Below are positions 17,784-26,802 of a stretch of DNA of 64,000 bases, piece by piece. Numbering within the stretch: the first letter of the stretch is position 1; each line of letters begins with the position of its first letter. The translations under genes and the position numbers were made by a program. The notes beneath the pieces were generated by a model that was given only the letters and a program-made list of their open reading frames with translations, had not been told where the DNA came from and made no database searches. This DNA comes from Sporosarcina sp. P34 (lineage in GTDB: Bacteria; Bacillota; Bacilli; Bacillales_A; Planococcaceae): positions 120,408 to 184,407 of the forward strand of contig NZ_PDZC01000006.1 of assembly GCF_002743375.1 (NCBI RefSeq). The letters are read 5' to 3'.

Positions 17784-18683
17784 TTACCTCGTCTCTCTAA
17801 CGCCGCGCCGCTTGGCGGATTCGGCATATGCTTTGGAACGAAAATGTAATATTGGATCATCACTGCATTCTATTCCTTGTGTAGTGACTGTTGGATCAAA
17901 GATGAAGGACTCTGCGTTATCTGCACGAAGAGATTTCAGTGTCAGGATTCCTGCTTCAATTTTTTCTCGATCATCGGGCCAGGCGATAGTAGGATCATCA
18001 ATTATATCTCCTTGTTCAGCTAATTGTATGAGTAAGCGAAAACGTATGGACTGGTCTAGTTGTACCTTATGAATGAGTTCGTTTTCCTTAGAGCTATTGC
18101 TATTCCCATCATCATTTTGCGGAAGAGGTTGCCATTCGAATCGGACGGCTTGTCTTTGCAAGTCCTTGTTTATCAAATAATACGCATGGATAGAATAGTA
18201 ATGAAGAGACTCGAAGTTACGGAAAGGTTGTAGTTTTTTTAAAATGGAACCAAATTCTTTGTACTCAGTATCTTGTATTAGTGCATCTATTCGTTGTGAC
18301 CATGTACTGTTAGAATCAAATGCCTGTAATAGACGAATAAAGGCATCTGGAGTTTTACTGACAAAGCTGGGTATATTGGCCATAGTCAAGTTTGTGAAAG
18401 TACCATCAAATAACTGAAAACGAACTGCCATTCCTTTAACTGGATTCAATTGCTCATTTGAGTTTCGGCTTGTAGAACTGTGAGAAAAACGTACAACAGC
18501 AGGAACTTCTGTTTGTTGTAGGTGGGCAGCTATTGTCCAAGGTACAGCAGCTCCAGTAGGCTGGAAAGTCGCATCAAATGCGATACCTATTGCGTGTGCA
18601 CGACGCAAATGATTTTCTGTATGCACTGCTGATTCAATAGAATCAATAGCTACTTTAGCGGTTAAGGAACCTTGATTATTCAT
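17784..18683 (-). CDS. Small catalase-family heme protein (SrpA-like)
   Basis: 299 residues from the ATG at 18683, which has AAAGGAGT 7 bases upstream; the longer open frame lacks a ribosome site. It belongs to the short catalase-like family (about 300 residues against about 480 for true catalases). Distal His30 lies in RRAHAIGIAFDATF, the distal Asn is Asn103 in ANIPSF, and the proximal heme ligand is Tyr286 in FRSKAYAESAKRRG. These proteins have peroxidase rather than strong catalase activity in characterised cases. It is divergent from a YusW lipoprotein gene. A broken copy of the same gene lies at 11173-11553. Confidence 0.85.
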   Translation of the reverse strand: MNNQGSLTAKVAIDSIESAVHTENHLRRAHAIGIAFDATFQPTGAAVPWTIAAHLQQTEVPAVVRFSHSSTSRNSNEQLNPVKGMAVRFQLFDGTFTNLTMANIPSFVSKTPDAFIRLLQAFDSNSTWSQRIDALIQDTEYKEFGSILKKLQPFRNFESLHYYSIHAYYLINKDLQRQAVRFEWQPLPQNDDGNSNSSKENELIHKVQLDQSIRFRLLIQLAEQGDIIDDPTIAWPDDREKIEAGILTLKSLRADNAESFIFDPTVTTQGIECSDDPILHFRSKAYAESAKRRGVRETR

Positions 18684-18793
18684 AAGAATCACTCCTTTAC
18701 ATACAACATACCCTTCATTAATTAAAGCTAAGCGATTAAAAAATAGAAATTGGGGTATCAATAAAAGTAAGACAACTTTAGGAGGAATAGTAT

Positions 18794-19345
18794 ATGAATC
18801 GTATGTTACTAACTGGAATATCTGTCTTGGCACTCAGCCTCGCAGCGTGCGGGACTGATACAAAGAATGACACTGTGGAGGAAAACTCAGGCACAACGCC
18901 CCCTGTGGAACAACCTTTGGAGCCTGCAACTGATGATACTAACAAAAACACTGTTGGCGAAGGTAACACAGACGCTGTACAGCAATCAGACTCTGCGACG
19001 GATAATATGAAAGCAGAAATGGATAAACTATCATTTAAAGAAATCCAAATAGAGGTTTCGTACAGTGGAGATAAAGAATACGAAGCAGATATTGAACAAG
19101 ACGACAACGAACCAATTGAAGCGAAAGTGGAAGATGAAGTAAATGGCGTATACTTGAAAAACCAAGAAGCATTTGATGATCTGTACCCTAAGGTTAAACA
19201 GCTCAATTTGACAAAAGATAGCACAAACCAGGAAACGATTGACCAAGTACTGAAAGTCTTTGGCTTGGATGCAAATTACGAGAAGATTGAAGTGGAAATT
19301 AAATTTAATGATGGAAGTAAATTAGACGTAGAAGAACGTAAATAA
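18794..19345 (+). CDS. YusW-like lipoprotein
   Basis: 183 residues. Signal peptide with lipobox LAAC (Cys19). A Thr/Asp/Glu-rich linker of about 60 residues leads to the C-terminal YusW domain, with FKEIQIEVSYSGDKEYEADI, an Asp/Glu-rich middle, and IEVEIKFNDGSKLDVE. The function of the family is unknown. TTAGGAGGAA lies just before the ATG. Transcribed alone, with a terminator immediately after. Confidence 0.85.
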   Translation: MNRMLLTGISVLALSLAACGTDTKNDTVEENSGTTPPVEQPLEPATDDTNKNTVGEGNTDAVQQSDSATDNMKAEMDKLSFKEIQIEVSYSGDKEYEADIEQDDNEPIEAKVEDEVNGVYLKNQEAFDDLYPKVKQLNLTKDSTNQETIDQVLKVFGLDANYEKIEVEIKFNDGSKLDVEERK

Positions 19346-19350
19346 CTCCG

Positions 19351-19384
19351 AAAAGAGCCTTTCCTTAAGAGAGGGCTCTTTTAA
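19351..19384 (+). terminator. Intrinsic terminator after the YusW gene
   Basis: AAAAGAGCC (19351-19359) / GGCTCTTTT (19374-19382), with the stem starting 6 bases after the stop codon. Confidence 0.85.
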
Positions 19385-19427
19385 CGTGGAAAATAATAGA
19401 CCTAAGGTGTTCTGTCGGGATTAAAAA

Positions 19428-19772
19428 TTATAAATAGTATACCAGAAGCGCAACAATCATCAAAAGGAAAGTGGGTATACCAGCTGCGAAAAACCATGCC
19501 GGACTCATTGATATCGTCTCAGATGGGACCCGCATCGAATCTAGCGCTTCCCTCTGGCCTTTCAAAGCAAAGATTTTTCGTGTACTCTTCGTGAAAAAGT
19601 CAAAAGAGCCTGAACGGATAATGAATACCACCGCACCGATAAATAGCAGAAATCCGCTGACGAAAAAGGAGACATTAATATAGCCGAGTAGCGAAATTTC
19701 ATCGTACACTGAATAAACGGAAATAACAATTACTAATTGCAATAGTAGAAATACAATAATAGTACGTTTCAT
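19428..19772 (-). CDS. DUF3899-like small membrane protein
   Basis: 114 residues with three hydrophobic helices (about 4-20, 30-50 and 92-112). A conserved-looking cytoplasmic loop contains RSGSFDFFTKSTRKIF, which fits the DUF3899 family of Bacillales. Function unknown. It stands alone on the minus strand, converging with the YusW gene and divergent from the opp operon. Confidence 0.7.
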   Translation of the reverse strand: MKRTIIVFLLLQLVIVISVYSVYDEISLLGYINVSFFVSGFLLFIGAVVFIIRSGSFDFFTKSTRKIFALKGQREALDSMRVPSETISMSPAWFFAAGIPTFLLMIVALLVYYL

Positions 19773-19882
19773 ATGGAATCCTTCTTTTCAATAATAGAGT
19801 GTGTAACTACTGTCTATCATACAAGATATATATTAAAATGTGTAGAATCTTCCATGATGGTTCAAAATTATGACAATAGTGT

Positions 19883-19919
19883 TGTTAGCGTTTACATCTA
19901 TACATTTTTCTTGTATAAT
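19883..19919 (+). promoter_or_regulatory. opp promoter with overlapping cre (CcpA) site
   Basis: Sigma-A-type promoter: TTTACA (19891-19896), 17-base spacer, TATAAT (19914-19919). Positions 19883-19896 read TGTTAGCGTTTACA, matching the cre consensus TGWAANCGNTNWCA at all but one position. The cre includes the whole -35 box, so CcpA binding would block RNA polymerase. Catabolite repression of the peptide importer is inferred from this overlap. Confidence 0.75.
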
Positions 19920-19963
19920 GAAAAAGCTAGCACTACAAAAACATCAAAGGGGAGGTCAACAAT

Positions 19964-21694
19964 TTGAAGAGAAGTAAGTGGCTTATATTAATGGCACTAA
20001 CATTAGTCCTAAGTATGTTCTTAGCTGCATGTGGCGGTTCGAAAAACGAAGAGAAGCCAGCAGCAGACGGTGACGACAAGGACAAAGATGCGGCAACTGA
20101 AGAAAAAAAGCATGCCAAAGACGAAGACGGAGAGCCAGATGCTGAGCAAGTATTATACTTAGCTGAATCTGCCGCTATCCCATCTGTTGACTCATCAATC
20201 GTAGAAGATCAAGTTGGCTTCAACGTATTGAACAATATCAATGAAGGTTTATATCGATTAAACCAAGAAAATATTGCAGAACCTGCAATGGCTGCTGAGG
20301 AAGCGGAAGTAAGTGAAGATGGATTGACGTATACATTCAAACTTCGCGATGCGATGTGGGCTGATGAAACACCTGTTACAGCAAATGATTTCGTGTATGC
20401 TTGGCAGCGTGCAATCGATCCCGCAACTGGTTCACCTTATGGACCATTCATGATGTCTGGCGTAGTGAAAAACGCGACAGCAATTTCCGAAGAAAAAATG
20501 GAAGTATCTGAGCTTGGAGTTAAAGCTATAGACGAAAAGACGTTTGAAGTAACATTGGAACGTCCAGTACCTTATTTCTTGTCACTTATGTCTTTCGGAA
20601 CTTTCTATCCACTTAAAGAAGAGTTTGTAGCTTCTAAAGCGGATGCATTTGCAACAAATTCTGATAACCTTCTTTCAAACGGACCATTCGTTTTAACTAA
20701 ATGGGATGGAACGGGAGATAGCTGGACTTATGTTAAGAACGAACACTACTGGGATGCAGAAAATGTTAAGCTAAATGAAATTCATGTAAACGTTGTTAAA
20801 GATTCTGCAACAGCAATTAAACTTTATCAGGATGGAAAGTTGGATCGTGCAGGAGTTTCCGGTGACCTAGCTATGCAATACCGTGATGATGAAGAAGCTG
20901 TTCTTCAATCTGAAACATCTGTATTCTATTTCAAATTTAACCAAGAACGTGATGGTAAAGAAACACCACTTGCTAATGAGAACATCCGTAAAGCTATTGC
21001 TAAATCTTTCGAAAAGGAAGACATGGTAGATGTAGTACTAGCTAATGGTTCATTAGCTGCAAACTTCCTAGTGCCAACAAACTTTGCATTCGATGAAAAT
21101 GAGAAAGATTTCCGTGAATTGAGTGGTAACTACTTGGAGTACAATGTGGAAGAAGCACAAGATCACTGGAAAAAAGGTCTCGAAGAACTAGGTGTTGAAT
21201 CGCTTAGCCTTGAAATTCTAGGCGGAGACACTGAGCTTTCCAAGAAAATGGACGAGTATTTTAAGTCTCAACTGGAAAGCAATCTAGAAGGACTAAAAAT
21301 TTCATTGAAAGAAGTACCATTCTCTGTACGTCTGGATTTGGACGGTAACCAAGACTACGATATTCAAGTATCAGGTTGGGGACCAGACTTCCAAGATCCG
21401 ATTTCATTCTTGGATCTATTTGTAACAGATGGAACAAACAACTTAATGTCTTACTCTAATCCTGAGTACGATAAGTTGATTGAAGACTCTAAAGGCGATT
21501 TGGCGCTTAAGCCACAAGAACGCTATGAAGCATTCGCAAAAGCTGAGAAAATTCTACTTGATGAAGACGCTGCAATTGCACCAATTTATCAGCGTGGCTT
21601 GATTTTCTTGCATAAGCCTTACTTCAAAGGCTTAGTAGATCATCCATTTGGCGCAGATTATAGCTATAAGTGGGCGTACATTTCAGGTAAATAA
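19964..21694 (+). CDS. oppA: Oligopeptide ABC transporter, peptide-binding lipoprotein
   Basis: 576 residues from a TTG start with AAGGGGAGG 8 bases upstream. Lipobox LAAC (Cys23) anchors it to the outer face of the membrane. After an acidic Lys/Asp/Glu linker comes the family-5 solute-binding domain, with VLYLAESAAIPSVDSS at its beginning, LTYTFKLRDAMWADETPVTANDFVYAWQR and SWTYVKNEHYWD. It captures peptides and hands them to OppBC. First gene of oppABCDF. A terminator separates it from oppB, which usually gives more binding protein than permease. The sequence fits Opp/App-type systems; the exact peptide range is not deducible. Confidence 0.9.
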   Translation: MKRSKWLILMALTLVLSMFLAACGGSKNEEKPAADGDDKDKDAATEEKKHAKDEDGEPDAEQVLYLAESAAIPSVDSSIVEDQVGFNVLNNINEGLYRLNQENIAEPAMAAEEAEVSEDGLTYTFKLRDAMWADETPVTANDFVYAWQRAIDPATGSPYGPFMMSGVVKNATAISEEKMEVSELGVKAIDEKTFEVTLERPVPYFLSLMSFGTFYPLKEEFVASKADAFATNSDNLLSNGPFVLTKWDGTGDSWTYVKNEHYWDAENVKLNEIHVNVVKDSATAIKLYQDGKLDRAGVSGDLAMQYRDDEEAVLQSETSVFYFKFNQERDGKETPLANENIRKAIAKSFEKEDMVDVVLANGSLAANFLVPTNFAFDENEKDFRELSGNYLEYNVEEAQDHWKKGLEELGVESLSLEILGGDTELSKKMDEYFKSQLESNLEGLKISLKEVPFSVRLDLDGNQDYDIQVSGWGPDFQDPISFLDLFVTDGTNNLMSYSNPEYDKLIEDSKGDLALKPQERYEAFAKAEKILLDEDAAIAPIYQRGLIFLHKPYFKGLVDHPFGADYSYKWAYISGK

Positions 21695-21727
21695 TCGTAG
21701 AGTAGTAAAGATTTAAGTTTAATAGGG

Positions 21728-21766
21728 GAGAGTATATGGGGGTAGATATCCATATACTCTCTTTTT
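21728..21766 (+). terminator. Intercistronic terminator between oppA and oppB
   Basis: Perfect 12-base stem GAGAGTATATGG (21728-21739) / CCATATACTCTC (21750-21761) followed by TTTTT. Probably partial, allowing read-through to the permease genes while boosting oppA. Confidence 0.85.
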
Positions 21767-21865
21767 AGTAACAGCAAATAATTTCAATATTTAATTTATT
21801 GTCGAAAAATGTCAAGTGGTTACTTGCGTAATAAGTAAGAAACTCTTGTGGAGGTGTAACATACC

Positions 21866-22798
21866 GTGGTTAAGTATATTGGAAAACGTATAGTATATAT
21901 GTTCATAACGTTGTTTTTAATTGCAACGGCCTCTTTTTTCCTTATGCAGACATTGCCAGGTTCACCGATTGCTTCTTACAACAAATTGAATGATACACAG
22001 AAAGCAATTGTTGAAAAGAAGTATGGAATCGATAAGCCTAAGCCTGTGCAGTATGCAATCTATATGAAAAACTTGGCAAAAGGTGATTTGGGTACGTCGT
22101 TTGTATTTAAAGGGAAGAGTGTCAACGATTTATTGGCTACAAGATTGAAACCTTCTTTAATCTTGGGAGCGCAAGCGATGGTCTTCGGGACTATTGTTGG
22201 AATCCTGCTAGGTATGCTTGCTGCATTGAAGCATAATACATTCTGGGATTACGGAAGCACCTTTTTTGCAATACTCGGTATTTCCATTCCGTCCTTTGTA
22301 TTTGCATCATTGCTACAATATTGGATTGCTTCAGAGTGGCATCTATTACCGGTCGGATTGTGGAATGACGGTTGGAAATCTAGTGTCCTGCCATCGCTTG
22401 CACTCGCTATGGGGCCACTTGCCCTATCCGCGCGTTTCATACGGACTGAGATGATTGAGGTTTTGAATTCAGATTATATTATGTTGGCTAAAGCAAAAGG
22501 TGCCAATGGTTTCGAAATTGCTTTCAAACACGCATTCCGAAACGCCTTAATTCCTTTGATTACAGTTCTTGGACCACTTGCAGCTGGTTTGGTGACAGGT
22601 TCACTTGTTGTAGAACAAATTTTTGCGATTCCCGGAATAGGTGAACAGTTCGTATCGTCTATCATGACGAATGACCATGCCACGATCATGGGTACGACGT
22701 TATTGTTCTCGGCTTTCCTTATTGCAGTTATTTTTATTGTGGATATTTTATACGGGGTTATCGACCCACGTATTCGTGTGTCTGGAGGTAAGGGATAA
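21866..22798 (+). CDS. oppB: Oligopeptide ABC transporter permease OppB
   Basis: 310 residues, GTG start with GGAGGTG about 9 bases upstream. Six membrane helices. The N-terminal segment MQTLPGSPI and the EAA loop around GFEIAFKHAFRNALIPLITV identify a binding-protein-dependent permease of the Opp/Dpp class. It forms the channel with OppC. Its stop overlaps the oppC start by one base. Confidence 0.92.
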   Translation: MVKYIGKRIVYMFITLFLIATASFFLMQTLPGSPIASYNKLNDTQKAIVEKKYGIDKPKPVQYAIYMKNLAKGDLGTSFVFKGKSVNDLLATRLKPSLILGAQAMVFGTIVGILLGMLAALKHNTFWDYGSTFFAILGISIPSFVFASLLQYWIASEWHLLPVGLWNDGWKSSVLPSLALAMGPLALSARFIRTEMIEVLNSDYIMLAKAKGANGFEIAFKHAFRNALIPLITVLGPLAAGLVTGSLVVEQIFAIPGIGEQFVSSIMTNDHATIMGTTLLFSAFLIAVIFIVDILYGVIDPRIRVSGGKG

Positions 22799-23823
22799 TG
22801 CGCAATGAAAACGAACAAGAAAAATTAACACCAGAAGATTTTGAGCGAGTGACAATCGACGCGCATCATTCCGAACGAATTGAGAAACCAAGTTTAAGTT
22901 TCTGGCAGGATGCGTGGTTAGGCCTCCGCAAGAATAAAGCGGCTATTGTCAGTATGATTATTCTTTTAGTAGTTATCATTATGGCGCTCATTGGCCCCCA
23001 TTTAAATGGACATGCGGGAGATGCGCAAAACTTACGCCATGCAAACTTACCACCTAAAATTCCAGGTATTGAAGCAACAGGTTTTTTTGATGGGGATGGT
23101 AAGCTAGCAGGAAAGACTGTCAATCTATACGAGATGAAAAAAGTTGATGAATATTATTGGTTCGGTACAGATGGACTTGGTCGAGACTTGTTTACGAGAC
23201 TATGGGAAGGTACTCGTGTTTCATTATTCATCGCATTCGTAGCCGCGGCTATTGATATGGTTATAGGTGTTGCGTACGGAGGGATTTCGGGATACTTCGG
23301 TGGACGTACAGATGATATCATGCAACGCGTTGTTGAGATCTTGATTGGAATTCCTACATTAATTGTCGTTATTTTGATGATTATGATTATGGACCCTGGA
23401 ATAACCGCCATCATTGTCGCGATCACCATAACGGGTTGGATAGGGATGTCGCGTATTGTACGTGCGCAGACATTGAAATATAAATCACAGGAATTCGTAT
23501 TGGCATCACGTACGCTAGGCGCCAAAGACGGAAAAATCATTACGAAGCACTTACTGCCAAACATGCTAGGGATCATCATCATCAATACGATGTTCACGAT
23601 TCCAAATGCGATTTTCTTTGAAGCATTCTTGAGCTTTATCGGAATCGGACTTCAGCCACCAGCAGCTTCATTAGGTACATTGATCAACGACGGATACAAA
23701 GTGATGGAAAATCAGCCATATGTATTATTGTTCCCGGCCATTGTCATTAGTGTTCTTATGATTGCATTTAACCTAATAGGTGACGGACTACGTGATGCAC
23801 TAGATCCTAAAATGAAAGATTAA
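22798..23823 (+). CDS. oppC: Oligopeptide ABC transporter permease OppC
   Basis: 341 residues. A long cytoplasmic N-terminus is followed by six helices. The conserved block YWFGTDGLGRDLFTRLWEG and the EAA-type loop ASRTLGAKDGKIITKHLLPN are diagnostic of OppC/DppC. Overlaps oppB by one base (TAATG). oppD follows after 15 bp. Confidence 0.92.
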   Translation: MRNENEQEKLTPEDFERVTIDAHHSERIEKPSLSFWQDAWLGLRKNKAAIVSMIILLVVIIMALIGPHLNGHAGDAQNLRHANLPPKIPGIEATGFFDGDGKLAGKTVNLYEMKKVDEYYWFGTDGLGRDLFTRLWEGTRVSLFIAFVAAAIDMVIGVAYGGISGYFGGRTDDIMQRVVEILIGIPTLIVVILMIMIMDPGITAIIVAITITGWIGMSRIVRAQTLKYKSQEFVLASRTLGAKDGKIITKHLLPNMLGIIIINTMFTIPNAIFFEAFLSFIGIGLQPPAASLGTLINDGYKVMENQPYVLLFPAIVISVLMIAFNLIGDGLRDALDPKMKD

Positions 23824-23838
23824 GAGGAGGAGAGCAAG

Positions 23839-24903
23839 TTGACAAACATATTAGAAGTAAAAGATCTCGAGCTTTCCTTCCATACATTTGCAGGTGAAGT
23901 GAAGGCGATTCGTGGGGTAAATTTTGATTTGCAAAAAGGAGAGACGCTCGCAATTGTGGGGGAGTCGGGATCGGGTAAATCTGTAACGACGAAATCTATC
24001 ATGCGGCTACTTCCTGAATCAAGTGCTGAATATAAGAATGGCGAAATTCTATTTGAGGGAAGAGATTTAACGAAAATTTCTGAAAAAGATATGCAAAAGA
24101 TTCGGGGTAAAGATATATCGATGATTTTCCAGGATCCAATGACTTCATTAAACCCAACTATGACCATTGGAAGGCAAATCATGGAGCCAATCTTAAAACA
24201 CCAGAAACTCAATAAATCAGCAGCGCGTAAAAAGACGATTGAACTATTAAACTTGGTCGGTATACCGAATGCGGAAAATCGGTATAAGATGTACCCCCAC
24301 CAATTTTCTGGTGGACAGCGTCAGCGAATCGTTATTGCGATTGCGCTTGCATGTAATCCGAAAGTATTAATTGCAGATGAGCCGACAACAGCGCTAGATG
24401 TCACGATTCAAGCGCAGATTCTCGAATTGATGAAAGACATCCAGAAGAAGACCGATACTTCTATCATATTTATCACGCATGACCTTGGCGTTGTAGCAAA
24501 CGTTGCTGATCGGGTAGCTGTTATGTATGGTGGGCGAATAGTAGAAATTGGTACAGTAGATGAAATCTTCTATAATCCCCAACATCCTTATACATGGGGC
24601 TTACTAAGCTCTATGCCGTCTATGGATTTAGAAGATCAAAAGCTGTATGCGATTCCCGGCACACCTCCAGATTTATTAAATCCTCCAAAAGGTGATGCAT
24701 TTGCATTGCGCAGTGAATATGCAATGAAGATCGACATGGAGCGCCAACCTCCTTTCTTCAAGGTGAGCGATACACATTACGCAGCGACATGGTTATTGCA
24801 TTCTCAGGCACCACAGGTTGAACCGCCTGCCCTTATTATTGAGCGTATGAAAACATTTAAAGGTAGCCGGTACTATGTTGAGCAGACGGGAGGTACTGTG
24901 TGA
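23839..24903 (+). CDS. oppD: Oligopeptide ABC transporter ATPase OppD
   Basis: 354 residues from a TTG start with AGGAGGAGAG upstream. Walker A GESGSGKS, signature FSGGQRQR, Walker B VLIADEPTTALD and switch His in FITHDLG are all intact. The C-terminal oligopeptide-transporter extension (IPGTPPDLLNPPKGDAF and onward) is present. One of two different ATPases powering the importer. Stop overlaps the oppF start. Confidence 0.93.
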   Translation: MTNILEVKDLELSFHTFAGEVKAIRGVNFDLQKGETLAIVGESGSGKSVTTKSIMRLLPESSAEYKNGEILFEGRDLTKISEKDMQKIRGKDISMIFQDPMTSLNPTMTIGRQIMEPILKHQKLNKSAARKKTIELLNLVGIPNAENRYKMYPHQFSGGQRQRIVIAIALACNPKVLIADEPTTALDVTIQAQILELMKDIQKKTDTSIIFITHDLGVVANVADRVAVMYGGRIVEIGTVDEIFYNPQHPYTWGLLSSMPSMDLEDQKLYAIPGTPPDLLNPPKGDAFALRSEYAMKIDMERQPPFFKVSDTHYAATWLLHSQAPQVEPPALIIERMKTFKGSRYYVEQTGGTV

Positions 24904-25835
24904 TGTCAGACAATTTAATTGAAGTACGTAACCTTAAACAATATTTTAATGCAGGGAAATCTACTGAAGTCCGTGCGATAGATGATATTAGTTTTACTAT
25001 AAAACGTGGAGAAACATTTGGGTTAGTAGGGGAGTCAGGTTGCGGTAAATCCACAACAGGACGTACAATGATCCGATTATATGACGCGACAGCGGGGCAA
25101 GTTCTCTATAATGGTGTAGATGTACACGCACCAAAAACTAAAAAGGAAAATCATGAACTGAATAGAAAGATGCAAATGATTTTCCAAGATCCATATGCCT
25201 CTTTGAATCCACGGATGAAAGTTTTGGATATTATTGCTGAAGGACTAGATATACATGGTCTAGTAAAAGGTAAAACGGATAGAAAGCAACGGGTAATTGA
25301 TTTGCTTGAGATTGTTGGCTTAAATCGTGAACATGCTGAGCGTTATCCGCATGAGTTCTCAGGCGGTCAACGTCAGCGTATCGGAATTGCACGTGCATTA
25401 GCCGTAGAGCCTGAGTTCATCATTGCGGATGAACCGATATCTGCATTAGACGTTTCAATCCAAGCGCAAGTCGTCAACTTGTTGAAAGAATTACAGGAAG
25501 AAAAAGGGCTGACCTATTTATTTATTGCTCATGATCTATCGATGGTTAAATACATTTCCGATCGCATTGGCGTGATGTACTTCGGCAAACTGGTGGAGGT
25601 GGCTCCAGCGGATGAATTATATCGAAATCCCATGCATGCCTACACAAAGTCTTTGTTGTCAGCGATTCCACTACCTGACCCGATTTATGAACGTTCACGT
25701 GTGCGCCATCCGTACAACCCGAAGGATCATAAATATGGACCTGACGAAAAAGTGGAATTTCGTGAAGTGGCTCCTGAACATTTTGTATTATGTTCAGAGA
25801 AAGAACTTGCTGAGATGCAAGCCACATATGTATAA
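24903..25835 (+). CDS. oppF: Oligopeptide ABC transporter ATPase OppF
   Basis: 310 residues from the ATG at 24903 (overlapping the oppD TGA by one base, GGGAGG 9 bases upstream); a GTG directly before it is an alternative. Walker A GESGCGKST, signature FSGGQRQR, Walker B FIIADEPISALD and IAHDLSMV are intact, with the oligopeptide-family C-terminus. Last gene of the operon, followed by a strong terminator. Confidence 0.92.
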   Translation: MSDNLIEVRNLKQYFNAGKSTEVRAIDDISFTIKRGETFGLVGESGCGKSTTGRTMIRLYDATAGQVLYNGVDVHAPKTKKENHELNRKMQMIFQDPYASLNPRMKVLDIIAEGLDIHGLVKGKTDRKQRVIDLLEIVGLNREHAERYPHEFSGGQRQRIGIARALAVEPEFIIADEPISALDVSIQAQVVNLLKELQEEKGLTYLFIAHDLSMVKYISDRIGVMYFGKLVEVAPADELYRNPMHAYTKSLLSAIPLPDPIYERSRVRHPYNPKDHKYGPDEKVEFREVAPEHFVLCSEKELAEMQATYV

Positions 25836-25843
25836 AACAACAT

Positions 25844-25880
25844 CCCTCTGATTTGCAATCGTCAGAGGGGTTTTTCTTTT
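25844..25880 (+). terminator. Terminator of the opp operon
   Basis: CCCTCTGA (25844-25851) / TCAGAGGG (25862-25869), followed by GTTTTTCTTTT. Nine bases after the oppF stop. Confidence 0.92.
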
Positions 25881-25975
25881 ACGATAGTAAAGCCGACGAT
25901 TATTCATATAATTTGTATGTTTCATTGAGTAATATGCTACTATTAATATATAAATGCCATTTGAATTGATAGGGT

Positions 25976-26758
25976 GTGGTTAGAATAAAGAAATTAACAG
26001 TGGCAGTTCAAAGACAATTGATGGAAGCGATCATTAATGGAAGTAGAGTTGGAGCTTTGGTAACAGATTTATCGCAAGAGGATAATCCAATTATTTTTGC
26101 TAACAAAACATTCGAAACGTTGACGGGGTATACTCAAGAAGAAATACTCGGGCGTAATTGTAGATTTCTTCAAGGTAAAGATACAGATCCTCATACAGTC
26201 TCGAAAATTAGAAGAGCGGTTTCAGAAAGAACACCTTTGACAATCGTATTGAAAAACTATAAAAAAGACGGTACGTTATTTTGGAATCGACTCAGTCTTC
26301 GTCCAATTACTATTAGTGGAGTGCCGTATTGCATTGGTACACAGACAGATGTTTCTGTACAATACAGACAAATAGAAGAGTTGCATACGAAAGATCATGA
26401 AATAGAACAGCTTATGTTACCCATCATGAGAATTTACGACAATCTGGCGGCTGTTTCATTAATTGGTGAAATGACTGAAGAGCGTTTTAATCTATTAATT
26501 ACGAAGCTAAGTGACTACGTTCACTCAAATGAAGTAGATCATGTAATGATTGATATAACGGGTTTATATTGGCAACAAGGAACTTCGATTGATCGGTTGT
26601 TAGAAATTCAGCAAGTTTTGAAGCTTATGGGAAGCCAACTTTATATTACAGGCATCTCGCCAGATCTTGCACAAAAATTAGCGTCAGCTAAAGATCCACA
26701 GCAAACACTAAAAACTTTTTCAAGTATTCAGCAAGCCATTTACTATATTCAGCGATAG
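25976..26758 (+). CDS. ytvA: YtvA-like LOV-STAS blue-light sensor
   Basis: 260 residues. Residues about 20-125 are a LOV (PAS) domain with GRNCRFLQGKDTDP; the Cys in that motif forms the flavin adduct under blue light. A linker helix leads to a C-terminal STAS domain with ERFNLLITKLSDYV and HVMIDITGLYW. This LOV-linker-STAS order is that of Bacillus YtvA, which feeds blue light into the sigma-B stressosome. By eye, the residue aligned with the phosphorylated Thr of RsbR-type STAS domains is Gly, with Thr next to it. The start is uncertain: GTG at 25976 lies too close to the AGGG site and an in-frame stop lies just upstream. A modest promoter (TTGAGT, 18, TATAAA) ends at 25954. Confidence 0.88.
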   Translation: MVRIKKLTVAVQRQLMEAIINGSRVGALVTDLSQEDNPIIFANKTFETLTGYTQEEILGRNCRFLQGKDTDPHTVSKIRRAVSERTPLTIVLKNYKKDGTLFWNRLSLRPITISGVPYCIGTQTDVSVQYRQIEELHTKDHEIEQLMLPIMRIYDNLAAVSLIGEMTEERFNLLITKLSDYVHSNEVDHVMIDITGLYWQQGTSIDRLLEIQQVLKLMGSQLYITGISPDLAQKLASAKDPQQTLKTFSSIQQAIYYIQR

Positions 26759-26761
26759 AGA

Positions 26762-26801
26762 AAAGACCCCTATCATAACAAGTGTTATGATAGGGGTCTT
26801 T
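26762..26801. terminator. Bidirectional terminator between ytvA and the DinB-like gene
   Basis: Perfect 19-base inverted repeat (26762-26780 with 26783-26801) with a two-base centre, A-tract on one side and T-tract on the other, between two converging genes. Confidence 0.93.
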
Positions 26802-26802
26802 A

